Counted from the first letter of the stretch, positions 1 through 11,553 are shown. The stretch: DNA of 64,000 bases from Pseudovirgaria hyperparasitica (GCF_010093815.1 NW_022985555.1:494186-558185); one strand, 5' to 3'. The notes: generated from the sequence alone by a model not told the origin. Translations and numbers: made by a program.

Positions 1-910
1 TTTTCGGAATTGAAACTCCAGACCATCCTCTTTTTCTGCATATATTAAGCGTAATGCGCCGCATGGGAGAGGCAACAGAAATTGTAAATGAGCCATCTCA
101 AGAAGATCTAGTGACGCGCATCTTCTGTGATGATGACAACCGCTGGAAAAAATCGTCCGTTACAACAAAAAAATACTACTTTTGGCAAACGACCTCAGAC
201 ATATGGATAGATATGACACCACAATTCAGATCCGTAAGAGGGGGTATTACGAATTACCTGTTCAGCCGTAGTACACCGCCGGACTGCACTAATAAGGACA
301 AAAGAGCTGTTGTCACCCTATATAATAGTACGGATGAGATGTACAACAGCATGACCATCTGCGAGCCGTACAGTAGAATGTCTGGTTTGACGTTAGAAAG
401 GCTCGCAGAGGATTACCCTGATGAAATACCACTTAGGGACAATCGCGCCCCGAGTCCAAAGACAGTCTTTAGCATGATAATACTCTACCATTTACTGAAC
501 ACGGCGGAGTTCAAAAGTAAGTCTGACATTTCTAAAGCAGAATCACATCTAATAGTAATAGATTTAATACAGCCTCTGCCAAGTGTCTATCTTGATTGGG
601 AGCCATGTGTGATTATGCCAGAGCGGATGGCGGCAAGAAATGTACAGAACTATGGTAAGTGTTAGAAAATTATCCCTGTATTTTTTTGAACTGATGATTG
701 ACGTGTTACATAGCGTACCTTGCCATGCTTGCATTGTTAGGGGACTATGGGCTAACGCTTCATTATCGTCCAGATGAAGATGAAGATGAGAGTGAGTTCG
801 ATAGTCCAGAAGAGTATGACGACTATCAAGATCGAGGAACGCCCACGTTCGGATATTTAGTTAGAACCCCATATTATGAACCGGGGGCCCCTTGGCCACC
901 AAGGGACTGA
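1..910 (+). CDS. Degenerate lysine-specific metalloendopeptidase-like protein (5' end outside window)
   Basis: Two visible exons, 1-654 and 714-910, joined by a 59-nt intron (GTAAGT donor, ACATAG acceptor). The frame stays open to the window edge and reads as protein before the first ATG at 54, so the start lies outside. 282 residues are visible. The layout (Asn/Tyr-rich stretch MAARNVQNYG, followed after splicing by AYLAMLALLGDYG) resembles the C-terminal part of fungal deuterolysin or lysine-specific metalloendopeptidases, where a NADNYAYFA-like segment follows the zinc site. The HExxH motif expected about 50 residues earlier is absent: TVFSMIILYHLLN sits in that place. The C-terminus is acidic and rich in Asp, Glu and Tyr. 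The family match is from memory of the motif pattern and is tentative. The exon structure is well supported. It could instead be an unrelated secreted protein. Confidence 0.6.
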
Positions 911-2159
911 TAGCATCAAGAGAAATCCTTTATACCGGAGCGCCAGGCAGTAACACAGAAAAGAAGCACTCCACAAACTATTTAGATTATTTTCCTTATC
1001 AGTATAATGTATGTTCTTATCGTACACTTATAAGAAATAGTATACCCGACCATTACTACTTAGAATTAGAGTTGTACATGAGTATGATATTCTTCTAGGT
1101 TAATGGTATTGATTCTTGAGGTAGCTGTATGAGACCTGTGCATATTCAGAGCTGCTCTCTTCTTATAGATGATATAGTAGAGTGACTTAGGGTTCCTAAT
1201 TCTTAGTCGATACAATATAATATAACAATGTCCCATAGTCATATTATAACACAGTTGAGGCTAGCAGCCAGCCAATTGTGCAACGATGGATTGCGTGTAA
1301 ATGGAAGGGAATATCATTGTTATGACGGTTCTGGTGCACGGATGCGGAGCGTTGTTGCTCCCTGGGACCTTGTTGCGGACATATATGATAATATATAGCT
1401 TCAGATACAAACAAAAGGTAGGCTGTATGTATCGTGTCGTCGTATATGCCCTTGGTCCGAACTACAAATACTTCTCACAGATCCCTGATATACCCCGTCT
1501 GATAACTTCCATACTAATCCCCTTCCAGCCATAAATCCACTCCCCTCCCTCCTTGAATACCATCTCTCCCTCACCAAAGCCAGTCAGCCCTGCACAATGA
1601 CGTTACAAACATACAGCCGGCCTCTTCCCACACTCACAGATATCACATACAGCGTGGCATACCGTTGCCGCCTCTCCATCGGGTCCAAATATCCACATGA
1701 CCGAATCACGATATCGTATTGGAAGCATAGCGTGCACGCATGGGTGCAAACCTACAGTGCAGCATAAGTGCATGGTGAGCTGGGGTGGCTGCCTAGAACA
1801 AGAACAGAGATCTCTCGGTTGACTGCTGTTAAGTGGGTTCAGCAGCGAACGTGGGATGGCTTGGAGAGGTGATACAGACGAGTGCCGGAGGGTGGTGGAT
1901 GATGGACGTGCATGCTCGTCCGTGGTAGAGGGCGAGTATGAGGACAAGTGTTCGTGAGGGTTTATATTGATGCTGAACCAAAATTTGCGGTATGTGTATG
2001 TGAGACGCGGGTATATATGTAGAGATACACAGGTAAAATCAACACATCTATCCTCTTGCTGGCGCCAGGTGAGCAGATGCTCTGCCTGACCAGACCAAAC
2101 CATGGAATCCAAAGATGGGGATATGTAGATTCTGAAGCTCGGCACCAGTCTGTGGCTAT
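911..2159. other. Intergenic, no gene seen
   Basis: About 1.25 kb between the stop of the left-edge gene and the stop of the convergent GEN1-like gene. The first 350 bases are AT-rich. The longer open frames here have no recognisable domain and no coding-like composition. Most likely two 3' UTRs. Confidence 0.6.
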
Positions 2160-5121
2160 CTATAACGTCAGATCGATGACTGAGACGCCTCTACCTGCAA
2201 CACCGTGTCTCCTCGCTATTCGCTTGCTCCGCTTTGTGCCTCTCACTAGTGGCGATGCTGTCGCTGACACCGGCTGTCTGATGTACGTAGGTTGAGGCTG
2301 AGATTGTGATGGGGCGCATTCAGCGGCACTCCGACGGGTGTTCACAGCTGATCGGGTTCTTGTGCTTGTACTTCCAGCTTTCGTCTTTGATGCTGGTCCA
2401 GATGGTCTTGATGCTACTGAAGTCGACGTAGAATGTGACGGCGAAGCTGTTAGATCAACCATTCTCACGTTCTGAAGCAACTTGCTTCGCTCCATCCAAC
2501 GGAGTGCCTCAGGGCTCGTTCCGTCTGTCCATGCAAAGTGTCCAGGGAGATCTTCGCGAGGACGGATGAATTGTTTGAGGACCTTGGGTGATGCGCCGAA
2601 CGGATCCTCGAACTTGTCTGGAATGCGTTGTTGGTCCGACGGAGACCGCGCAGGAGTGGTTATTGGGGGAGTCAACGGTGATTCCTGTGGCTTTGTGTTC
2701 TTGTCCTGCTCAATCAAGTCAGGTGACTGCCATCCTTGGTGTCGGTTCAGGATAGATGTCTCCTTGATCGAGTCAAGATAGGGAGAAGTCGTCCTTATGT
2801 CCAGTATGGGACTGGCAGGAGGTGAAGAGTAGAATGTGACAGGGTCTCGTGGGGTCGCGGGCGAGAGCATCGGCACAACTGAATTGGAGAACGAGGGAAT
2901 TACCCGCGACGGTGGTTGTACTGGTGAAGAGCTCGCCAAATCTACGATGCGTAGTGTACGCCCCGATGGCTCGTGTGCTGAGGTCGAAATTCGCTGGAAC
3001 GAACTCGTTGTCGCGCACAAGTCGAGACCTTCGATAGACCGTCTCTGCCTAATAACCTCTTCTGCTGAACTTGGCTTCGAGCGTTTACTTCTGAATTTGC
3101 CCGGAGACGGTAGCTGAGGATCCGGCGAGTATGAACGACGCTCCCCACGTGATATCGACGCCCGCAAAGCTCGCGGACTAGACTCAAGGTGTGTTGGCAG
3201 TGTTTGAGTTCTTTGAAACCCTGAACGTTTTTTGCGCGGCTGGACAGCGAATTCATCACTCGTCTCAAGTTTGCTCTCGATTGAGGGTGCTAAAGTATCG
3301 ATGCATCGAGCGTCTGATCGAGGTGAAAAGTACCGATCGATAGTACTTTGCCGAGACTTTCTCGGTGTTGTGGGTGGACTAGATAAGAGACTAATGACAG
3401 ACAACTGAGGAGCTGTGGATAGTGGCAGGGTTTCCTTAAGATCAGGGTGGTCCATGGTGGCAATAATTGCTTTCCCGGCTTTGCTTGCTGGTGGAGGTCG
3501 GCTCCCAGGCTTTGTCTGCTTTGCAAATTTGTATAGCTCACCACCACGCATGCCCCCTGTGGCTGAAGAACTTTTTTTGGCTCTAGGCTGAGTTTTCCTG
3601 GTATCCTTAGCTGTCTGTCGCATGCGCTGTTGTTCTGTGGCTGTACGCTTTGAACCTTCCCAGTCTTCTATCTTCAACGGCACCCCGATTCGTACGAAGG
3701 TATCAGGAATCCATGCCTTGTTGATCATCGTGGGATCATACTTTGTGGGACCCCTTGTTTTTGGCGCTGCTGTGGGTTCTGGTGCGTCGTCTGCGTTGAG
3801 GAACAATGGTGCTTCTTCCTCGATATCGCTGTCACCCACAACTATGGTATCGTCTGCCTCCTCTGAGTGTAAATCTATCCTGACAATTTCAAGAGGGACG
3901 AAGCCAACACGAATCTCCGAGGTCAAGTCAGTAGTAGTATGCTTTCGTTCATTGTGCAAGGACGTGATTAGTCGTGATTCTTCTTTTTCAATTTCGTCCA
4001 TGTTTTCTGAGATGTTATCGCATCTTGCAGCGCGGATGCGCAATTCCCGCACAAGCATCGCCGGTGCTAAGCTGCGAATGAAATGCTTTGCGCCTTCAAG
4101 TTTCACCCAAGCAAAGGCATCACCAGTAAACTCGCGCAATGACGGGAAGTCAACATCATGATCCCATCGAAGAGTCAATTTAAGCCTCTCTAGAGCCTGC
4201 GCACTAGATATGACAGGGTTTGTGTAATATCCCATGATATCTGCACGAGGGAATTCATCTGGCACAGTCAGCGTTTTGTGCTTCCTCTTGAATATTTTGC
4301 TATTGTTCATATGGAGCTCGTCGTTGAGTCGTTTGCGCCATGCATTTAATCCGACTTTGTCTGATGGTTTGAGTCGGCACAAATCCTGTCCAAATCCAGC
4401 TCGGGCAGCTTCACATGCTGTTTTGGGGCCGCAGCCAGGAATACCCTCTGGAATGTAGTCTCCTCCGCTCATTAAAGCTACAAGTATCATGCCTTCTCTG
4501 TCAAGGCCCGAAGGACCACTCTTGATCTTCTTTGCATCGTACAAGTTGATATGGGTCGGCACCTTGCTCGACTTCTGTTCCGGTGACCAGCTTCGTAGGG
4601 TAATACCGCTTCCAAACATGAGCGCGTCGACGTCTTCCGTGAGCACAGAGTCTACGATGCCTTCTCTTTGTAGCAATGCGCATTCTGCTTCTGCTTCACC
4701 TGGCGCCATGTGTATCGGAAAGCCGAACATCTTCAGAAGCTGCTTCGCCAGAAACTCGGGGATGGAGGCGACGTTAGGCCCAGTACGCTTATTGCGCTTG
4801 AATGGAGGTTTATTTGGACCATCGAATACGAATATAGGATGGATTCCATGAGACGTCAAGCGCAGTAGGCGGTAGTAGAACGTTCGAAGGGCTGGGTTGG
4901 TGCCGCCTTTGCTGGCCTGGATCTGGAACAGCCATATCGACACATCTATAGCGATGCGTAGTGGGCGTCCCTCTTTCTCATAAGTCTGTACAGCATACTT
5001 GAGGAACGATATGCGCTCTCCCTTGCCTATTTCTTGATAGATGCTTGGCCCATGTTAGCAAGACTGGGGAATGGGATGCAAACAAGCTGAACAAGGGCTT
5101 AACTTACCCATGAATACCCAT
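2160..5121 (-). CDS. GEN1: Holliday junction 5' flap resolvase, GEN1/Yen1 type (XPG/Rad2 family)
   Basis: Two exons: 5121-5108 (14 nt, encoding MGIHG) and 5043-2160; 965 aa. The 64-nt intron has a GTAAGT donor and a CTAAC branch site 10 nt before the acceptor. Splicing gives the canonical XPG N-terminus MGIHGIYQEIGKGERI. Metal-binding residues are all present: D38 (IAID), D79 (VFDGP), E121/E123 (APGEAEAE), D142/D144 (EDVD) and D200 (GGDY), followed by the helix-hairpin-helix GIPGCGPKTA. The C-terminal ~550 residues are low-complexity, Ser/Pro/Thr-rich and basic, with several SP/TP sites, as expected for a nuclease under CDK control in yeast (Yen1). Family knowledge: it cleaves Holliday junctions and 5' flaps symmetrically in late recombination. 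The alternative, a FEN1 or EXO1 paralogue, is less likely because the GQG-free N-terminus QIQASKGGTNPALRTFYYRL matches fungal GEN1. Confidence 0.93.
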
Positions 5122-5461
5122 TGCTTCGCGGAAGTCCTCCCAACAAGCCAATACCACTCACATAGTAAAGAGAGACCAGCAGCAATGGATGATGTCGTTT
5201 TCAAGGGCTGCTCCGCACCACCAATACCTTACTCGTGGTCATCTTGTCGCAGACCCGTAGGCCCGCAATTACCTTGGTAGGGTCGTCAGTGCTGCAGCCC
5301 CACTTGAAGCGTAAATAAAACTAAACCTGTTAGGGCAGTAGCAACAACAAAGCTTCCCACCTTGCGCCCGCCATCATTCTGACCTTCACCTACGCGTCGT
5401 GTACGGACTTGCGCTTTTCAACATACACCACAAAACTCTGGTGGAACGGCGACCTTTCAAT
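5122..5461. promoter_or_regulatory. Divergent promoter between GEN1-like nuclease and AT-hook protein
   Basis: 340 bp separate the two start codons. An exact ACGCGT hexamer (MluI cell-cycle box) lies at 5392-5397, 65 bp before the AT-hook start. No TATA box is obvious. One palindromic hexamer in 340 bp is only weak evidence. Confidence 0.4.
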
Positions 5462-8400
5462 ATGGCGCCTCAGACCCTGCTGCAAGAACGCGATATCTAT
5501 CCTGACTCTTCGCCAGATCCACTGGCATCTTCGCTTGGTAGACGACCTACACCTCGCAAACCACTGCAGCGCACCTCATCAAATCATGCAAAAGCAAGAT
5601 TGAGTAGCCCAGTGAAAACAGTCCACTCTACAGACCACTCAGCGACCTTTGAAGTATCACCTTCGAAATCTACAAGCCCGTGGAAGATCAAGGTCACCGT
5701 CGAACAAAATGGCGACGGCATTGTCGACCAGGAGAACATCGATCTGGAGTCGCCCACGCGCCGGGTCAAGCAACGAACTACAACAAAGACTACCACAGTA
5801 CCTTTGAAAGGCGCAGACGAGACATCGCCAGTTAAAAGAAGAGGGCGACCGCGCAAGTCAGACACCGGAGCTGCATCTAAACCTAGAAGAGATGTGACAC
5901 CTGCGGGAAAGAGCTCGAAAGGCAGGAAATCTGCTGAGACTGCTGAGTCAAGTATACTGGATGTGAGCGGCTTGGACAGTGAACCCGCGCCTACAAAACG
6001 ACCACGAGGACGACCACGAAAGAACATTGCGACGCCTAATCAGCCTCAAGGCCGGAACATGAAGGAAGGACAATCTTCTCACGAAAACCAGTTGCAAAAC
6101 CTAGACGGTAACGCTACTAAGATTGCTCCTGTAGACCCCTCTTCAAGCCCATCAAGCTTGCCCGGTAGGTGTGACACACCAGCAGAGGATGTCTCGCCGG
6201 TCAAACCCTCCGAACCCAAGGGTGTACCCGGTAAGGGTCGGGATGGCAATGAGAGTAGTCGAAAAACTACTCACCAAGTGGAAACATCCACATATACACA
6301 CTTGCAGCGAGCTTCATCCACTGGCGTGAAAAAAATCGATTTTGCCAATGTCACCCCTTTACATCTCAAATATAGTCGCCAGATTGGAGACAACACCACA
6401 CCCGAAATCAACCCAATTCACTTTCGCGTACCTACACCGAGAAAGCCCATCGGATATGATGAAAGTGCCGAAAGCCCCATGCCACAGTCATCACCTATGC
6501 ACAGCTTTCCCGTAAATCCCGACGCGTCCATAATTGCACCCAAGATCACGCGATTCGACAAGCGAAACTATCCTGCTTTAAGTACGGCTCCAGAAGTCGT
6601 GAGAAGAGACAATCAGGAGCATGGAATTGACGATGGTATCGATAGCACGACCATCATGGAGAGCGAAGGTTTCAGTATGATATCTGTTGATTCGCTTCCT
6701 AGTCGGCAATTGTCAAGTAGCCCATCAGCAGCAACCTCAAACTTGCCTAGTATCGCATCCGTGTCAAGCAACCCCAAATTGAAGGCTGCTCCAAGTCCTC
6801 GGGTATTAAGCTACTTGAAGGTGAAACACTCGCACATGCCCTCCTCACCTCCTGGAGCACCTCTGTCATACCGAACACCGTCGCTTGAAGCCGTATCACC
6901 CTCTGGACCACCTCCGATTGAACCTGCACTGCTATTTCCCCGCACAGCGTCAACTCCTAGGCTTTCAGGCGTAGTCAAAACCGCAATCGCTCTACAAGGC
7001 GTCGTCGATGTCAATGAAAACAAGGTCACCGGAGATAAGTCGCCGCTGGCTACCAAGGCGCGACTGGACAGCTTGTTCAGTGGGTTCGGGGAAGGTACTA
7101 GGAGAGAACTTCAGGCTGGACTCAGACTTGGGGAAGAACTTGCAAGGCGCTCACAAGAACGAAACATGAGTCGTAGTGTATCCCCGGAGATGGGAGCATG
7201 TGGTAGTGGCGACGACGTGTTTAAGATACATCGAAATGCGGCTGGAGAGCCAAATTCCCAACGCCTACCGACACCAGAGGAACAGTGCCAGTCGCATAGT
7301 AGAGCAGTAAAACCTCCATTTTCACTTCCTGTCCCGCGACGACAAGTTCAAGATGTTACAATCAGATATCCTAGCCTAAATGGAAACCAGCTGTCTCTCC
7401 AGATTGCTACGCCGGAGATCGGGAGCGAGATGGACTGGCAGCCTACCACACCACTTTCTTCTGCAGGAACAGACACTGAGTCTCCGTATCAAAACAAGGA
7501 CGACAACCGAGAAGCTAATGATACCCAAGTATCTCAACACGTGGACGACAGGGCACAGGATATAAGTGATATCTGGGAGGAGGAAGCTAGCCGATCCTCT
7601 GACATAGAGATCCTTGACAAAACTCAGCCGTCGCTGGTACCTCAAGTCGCAGATCTTTTCGTCGATGATGAGAGTCTGGCTAAGCCGAAGCGTAGCAAGC
7701 TACCAAAGACCTGGAGAAGGAAGAGTAATAGCGATTTCAACTATAGTGATGAAGCCGAGCCGTCCACGCAAACCATTCCCACGGATACCAGACTGCCTGC
7801 AGAAGTCAATGCGGTTTCTGTTACTGTATCTGAGGAATCTACAGCAACTTTACCTGATAGAATGGATAATGTCTCTTATCCTGACATCGAAGATGACGAC
7901 ACGGGCTTGTTCTGGCAACACGACTACACTGTGCACAACATACCAAGGCGTAACAGAAGAAAAAGAGGAGACTCGGAGAAATTGGATCTAACGGAGCTTC
8001 TTGGACTCAATAAGAATACCTTGAACAGTAGTCCTATCCGAGAGCCCCAGCGGCTAACACCATTCAGGAGTCCGGCGCCGATTTTAAAGATCACAAGGGA
8101 CTCTTCACCTGCTCGACCCAGAGATAGTGCCAGCAGCCCTTCGAAACATGTCTCGTTTGCCGATGCCACATTCGATGACAGCATTGACGACTCTGACCCT
8201 ATTGTTGACCAGTACGTGTCGGAAGCGTCTGATGCGCAGCAGTTGCAGGATGAACTGGAAGCCCGATCGAACAGTCAGCCCTTTTACCGAGACATGCAGT
8301 CCTCCCAGCCGCTTGAAGATGCTGTGTCGCAATGTAGCTCACCGGCCTTCCGAACGAGGATGAGCTGTTCTGTCTTGACCGTCGATCCAAATTGTGTCGT

Positions 8401-9070
8401 CAATCCATTGTTTGAGAAATCTTCGGTCGCGGCGCCCGTCGTACCAAGTCCAGTCGAACGCCAGTATACTAGTGCATCAAGTGAGGTTGTCGCGGAGGAT
8501 ATCGAAATCAAAACCACTGGTCCAGGCCTGTTCTCCCGCTTCACTGGTGGGATCTGGTCTGCAATTACAAGAACGCCGCCACCGCCACAGCATCCTGTTC
8601 TTCGCCCATATCCACCAATCCCCTCAGAATATCCTTGGACCCGTACCCACTTCATCAGTCTTGACAATCTGTATCAGGCGCAGAAGCGGGACCCTTCGGT
8701 GTTCAGCCCAAAATCACACCCAACGAACGCTGCTCTACTCTCTACGTTCTCGAATCGTTCAAAGTACGTTGGTGCAATCATCAGCAATTGGGGCTATAGT
8801 CTAGAGTTCACAGAAGACCATCTGGTTATGGCCAAGGTGCTAATGCAAACGATGACGGTCAAGGATGTGGCAGAATATGAGCAAGTCACCGGCAAGAAGG
8901 CTAAGATCGGCAATTGTAATGTTGGCGGTCCTGAGAGTGGCCGCATTTCGGAAGAAGACGTTATGATCAAGATCTTTGCGATCATTGCGGGTGAGATGAT
9001 TCGAGATGATGAGGATCAGGGCAAGAAGATCGATCGGACGGGCACACTCACAATTGAATGGAATGTTTAA
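5462..9070 (+). CDS. Long disordered AT-hook DNA-binding protein, conserved C-terminus
   Basis: Single exon, 1202 aa. The frame opens earlier, but the first ATG is at 5462 (A at -3, G at +4), giving MAPQTLLQERDIYPDSSPDP. Two clear AT-hooks are visible: KRRGRPRKSD near residue 125 and RPRGRPRKN near residue 180. The middle ~800 residues are disordered and rich in Ser, Pro, Thr and acidic residues, with many SP/TP phospho-sites. The last ~170 residues are different: WTRTHFISLDNLYQAQKRDP, then an ordered part with SKYVGAIISNWGYSLEFTEDHLVMAKVLMQ, truncated here to its core. That order suggests a small folded domain. AT-hooks bind the minor groove of AT-rich DNA, so a nuclear or chromatin role is inferred; fungal annotations often call such proteins 'AT DNA binding protein'. 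It is divergent from the GEN1-like gene, which could mean shared timing. Exact function unknown. Confidence 0.85.
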   Translation: MAPQTLLQERDIYPDSSPDPLASSLGRRPTPRKPLQRTSSNHAKARLSSPVKTVHSTDHSATFEVSPSKSTSPWKIKVTVEQNGDGIVDQENIDLESPTRRVKQRTTTKTTTVPLKGADETSPVKRRGRPRKSDTGAASKPRRDVTPAGKSSKGRKSAETAESSILDVSGLDSEPAPTKRPRGRPRKNIATPNQPQGRNMKEGQSSHENQLQNLDGNATKIAPVDPSSSPSSLPGRCDTPAEDVSPVKPSEPKGVPGKGRDGNESSRKTTHQVETSTYTHLQRASSTGVKKIDFANVTPLHLKYSRQIGDNTTPEINPIHFRVPTPRKPIGYDESAESPMPQSSPMHSFPVNPDASIIAPKITRFDKRNYPALSTAPEVVRRDNQEHGIDDGIDSTTIMESEGFSMISVDSLPSRQLSSSPSAATSNLPSIASVSSNPKLKAAPSPRVLSYLKVKHSHMPSSPPGAPLSYRTPSLEAVSPSGPPPIEPALLFPRTASTPRLSGVVKTAIALQGVVDVNENKVTGDKSPLATKARLDSLFSGFGEGTRRELQAGLRLGEELARRSQERNMSRSVSPEMGACGSGDDVFKIHRNAAGEPNSQRLPTPEEQCQSHSRAVKPPFSLPVPRRQVQDVTIRYPSLNGNQLSLQIATPEIGSEMDWQPTTPLSSAGTDTESPYQNKDDNREANDTQVSQHVDDRAQDISDIWEEEASRSSDIEILDKTQPSLVPQVADLFVDDESLAKPKRSKLPKTWRRKSNSDFNYSDEAEPSTQTIPTDTRLPAEVNAVSVTVSEESTATLPDRMDNVSYPDIEDDDTGLFWQHDYTVHNIPRRNRRKRGDSEKLDLTELLGLNKNTLNSSPIREPQRLTPFRSPAPILKITRDSSPARPRDSASSPSKHVSFADATFDDSIDDSDPIVDQYVSEASDAQQLQDELEARSNSQPFYRDMQSSQPLEDAVSQCSSPAFRTRMSCSVLTVDPNCVVNPLFEKSSVAAPVVPSPVERQYTSASSEVVAEDIEIKTTGPGLFSRFTGGIWSAITRTPPPPQHPVLRPYPPIPSEYPWTRTHFISLDNLYQAQKRDPSVFSPKSHPTNAALLSTFSNRSKYVGAIISNWGYSLEFTEDHLVMAKVLMQTMTVKDVAEYEQVTGKKAKIGNCNVGGPESGRISEEDVMIKIFAIIAGEMIRDDEDQGKKIDRTGTLTIEWNV

Positions 9071-10098
9071 GCTGCACTGGCTGTAGTTTGGGCCCTAATC
9101 TTGTTGATACTTGCGTATTTGTACATGTCAGCCATTGGGTTCATTTCAAGTCTTGGCGTTAGAGACATGAGGCGGGTACGACGATATGACGGGTACATGA
9201 TGCATGGAGTTGGTGTCCTGTTTATTCATTCTGAAACCGACCATAAGCGAATGATCATAATATGCATGTAGATCTGTGTGTCTACGTGTGTTTACGGATA
9301 GAGTGGAATCCATGCTCCTGTGTAGCCAGCCTTGCTGCGTGACCCGTGTCAGAATCTTAGCAGCTTAGAGACCTCCTATCTTGTGGTCCTGCAATATTAG
9401 AGCATCAGATACCCCCCTGCAGGATATCTAACCTCATATCATGCGTCGTGGCGCCATACATCATATCGAAGGTCATATTGAAGCTCGGTCGTATGTCATG
9501 GTATGAAGAGCTTTAATGCTCGTACATCGGAACTTATGCTTTTGCCCTTAGTCCACAGGCGGCTTAGAGCTGCAGGACGTGGATTCATCTACACCGATCA
9601 GGGAAACACGGTGACATATCTAACGCTCGAACGCTCAAAGAACTACTCTATTCATAGCATTGAGCTGTTGAGTGCGGCTTAGTATTGATGGGCAACAGGA
9701 AGGTCAAATCACAGTTTCTTTTGCGGGAAAGCGTGGATTGATGCAGTGTAATGCACGAATACGAGGTCGCCATCATCATTTCAGTAACTCAGATTGATTT
9801 GCCCGTCACAAGGTGAAACACCCGATAGATAAGATCTCAGCTGAACCCCCATATGGCGCATCCAGATGCGCTCTCAGACTCCGCTGCATTGTTCCAACTC
9901 GCCTCGAGATACCAGTTCACCACTGTGATGGCGGATTTAAGCTCCATGATCGGGCAGTTCTCGCCAACATGTTCTAACCAGTAGCAAGTTACAGCCAATA
10001 TTTCAGCCTCACAGGGTTTTCAGCTTACGCTCTACTTAAAGGCTTCCATAGCGCTATGTACGGCTCCTGCCAACAGCCAACACAACTGACTTGCGAGA
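9071..10098. other. Intergenic, nothing recognised
   Basis: About 1 kb of mixed composition between two genes on the same strand. No coding-like frame, tRNA or repeat seen. Confidence 0.6.
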
Positions 10099-11553
10099 AT
10101 GTCAACTCCCAGCCAAATCCCCGATGGCGTCAGTCCTGGGGCGCGCAAGATTGATACTCGCCCGGCTTATATCGATCCTGTCCCACAGCATGTAGTAAAC
10201 CGAGACTTCCAAAACGCCATAAATTATACAAGTCAAGCCGGACCATCTCGGAACACTCCATCTAGGCCACCAATAACATGTGGTTCATCGAGAGCTGGTG
10301 TCGAATCGGGTAGTTGGCCAATAGAGAATCAGCCATCAGTGCCTGTCGTTATTTTTCCACCTACGTACCCAACGAGTAGGAGAACACTAATACTTCGAGA
10401 TACCTCTTCTACTTCTTCTCCTGTAGATCCAATTCCAAGCTCCTACAGTCCTCGGAATCAGGACCGGTCGGTGGCGACAATTCAGCCAGTAGGCAACCCC
10501 GGACGTTACGGCGATACTCTGCCACGGCGCCAAATCCAAAGGGTCACATCGATGCCTTTGATCACCACCTCGATGTCAGTAGGGAGCGCGGCTGGTTCTA
10601 GAAGGAGCTCCACTCGTCCGACTGGACAACCTATATATGACACGCCTCGAAAGCCCTGCGTTACTCGACCGCGACAAAAAGCGAAGCAGCGGATGATTGA
10701 GCCAGTTCCAGATCACAGTGACGGTGAAAGTAAGGCGGAAAGGTGCCAGTCAAGACGTCTTTCCTTCCAGACCGAAAGTGAGGGAGACGACAAGGAGGAG
10801 GTCGTGGATGTCGATGACGATAATTTTAGCGACGACGGCGCCGCCTCCACACCTCTTACAAGTCTAACTACCCGAAAAGCAGAGGCACGAAACCTATCAT
10901 ACTCAACAGACCATGAGGCGCCCGTTCCTCGCCAACGAGGACGACCACTTACCCGAGCATCATCCTGCCTAACACTGCGGTCAGGACCTAGTCCCCTCGA
11001 CGCAGTGCTATCTCAACTACCCACCACATCCATAGACATGTGGTACTGGATCCTGGACCTCTGCAACCAAATAATCTACGAATTCGACAGCCACGACGTC
11101 ACACAAAGCGACTACGCCATACCCAAAAGAACAAAAAAACGCGCCTTCAAAGCGTACGAGCGCGCCATCCTGAAGCGCGACACCGCACGCGCACAAGCAG
11201 AAGACTTAAAGAACGATGTTCAGACAGATATCAGGCGCAAGGTGAAGCCCGACGAGGAGGTCATTAGGGTGTATTGTTATGCGCTGCATAGTTGTCTTCG
11301 CGCTGCGGAGTCGGCGCATGATGATCTCACAGGGCTGGACGCCAAGGAGGCGAAGGCACAGGAGAGACGCGATAAGGAATGGCAGCGGGAAAATGAGCAG
11401 ATAGTGTCTCGGTTCGAAAATGACGCTAGGTACGAGAAGAATAAGAAGGACAGACTGGATAGGCACTTGACGTCATGGGGCTTCGTGCTGGACAAGTATC
11501 CGACTTTTCAGATATTTTGGAGGGTGATTCGGAAGGGTATATTCGGGAAATAG
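10099..11553 (+). CDS. Hypothetical disordered protein with basic helical C-terminus
   Basis: Single exon, 484 aa, ATG in the context GAGAATGTC. Residues 1-280 are low-complexity (Pro, Ser, Arg) with an acidic run EGDDKEEVVDVDDDN near 235 and one AT-hook-like RQRGRPLTR near residue 280. From about residue 310 the sequence becomes ordered: a Trp-containing segment (IDMWYWILDLCNQIIYEF), a Lys/Arg-rich helix (PKRTKKRAFKAYERAILKR), and a long charged helix likely to form a coiled coil. It ends in a hydrophobic, aromatic segment, LTSWGFVLDKYPTFQIFW. The C-terminal half looks like the conserved functional part. No family recognised. A nuclear role is only suggested by the basic and AT-hook-like content. 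Confidence 0.7.
   Translation: MSTPSQIPDGVSPGARKIDTRPAYIDPVPQHVVNRDFQNAINYTSQAGPSRNTPSRPPITCGSSRAGVESGSWPIENQPSVPVVIFPPTYPTSRRTLILRDTSSTSSPVDPIPSSYSPRNQDRSVATIQPVGNPGRYGDTLPRRQIQRVTSMPLITTSMSVGSAAGSRRSSTRPTGQPIYDTPRKPCVTRPRQKAKQRMIEPVPDHSDGESKAERCQSRRLSFQTESEGDDKEEVVDVDDDNFSDDGAASTPLTSLTTRKAEARNLSYSTDHEAPVPRQRGRPLTRASSCLTLRSGPSPLDAVLSQLPTTSIDMWYWILDLCNQIIYEFDSHDVTQSDYAIPKRTKKRAFKAYERAILKRDTARAQAEDLKNDVQTDIRRKVKPDEEVIRVYCYALHSCLRAAESAHDDLTGLDAKEAKAQERRDKEWQRENEQIVSRFENDARYEKNKKDRLDRHLTSWGFVLDKYPTFQIFWRVIRKGIFGK

Noticed and set aside
1603-2145. 180-codon frame on the minus strand after the GEN1 stop
   Set aside because: No domain and atypical composition; fits a 3' UTR.
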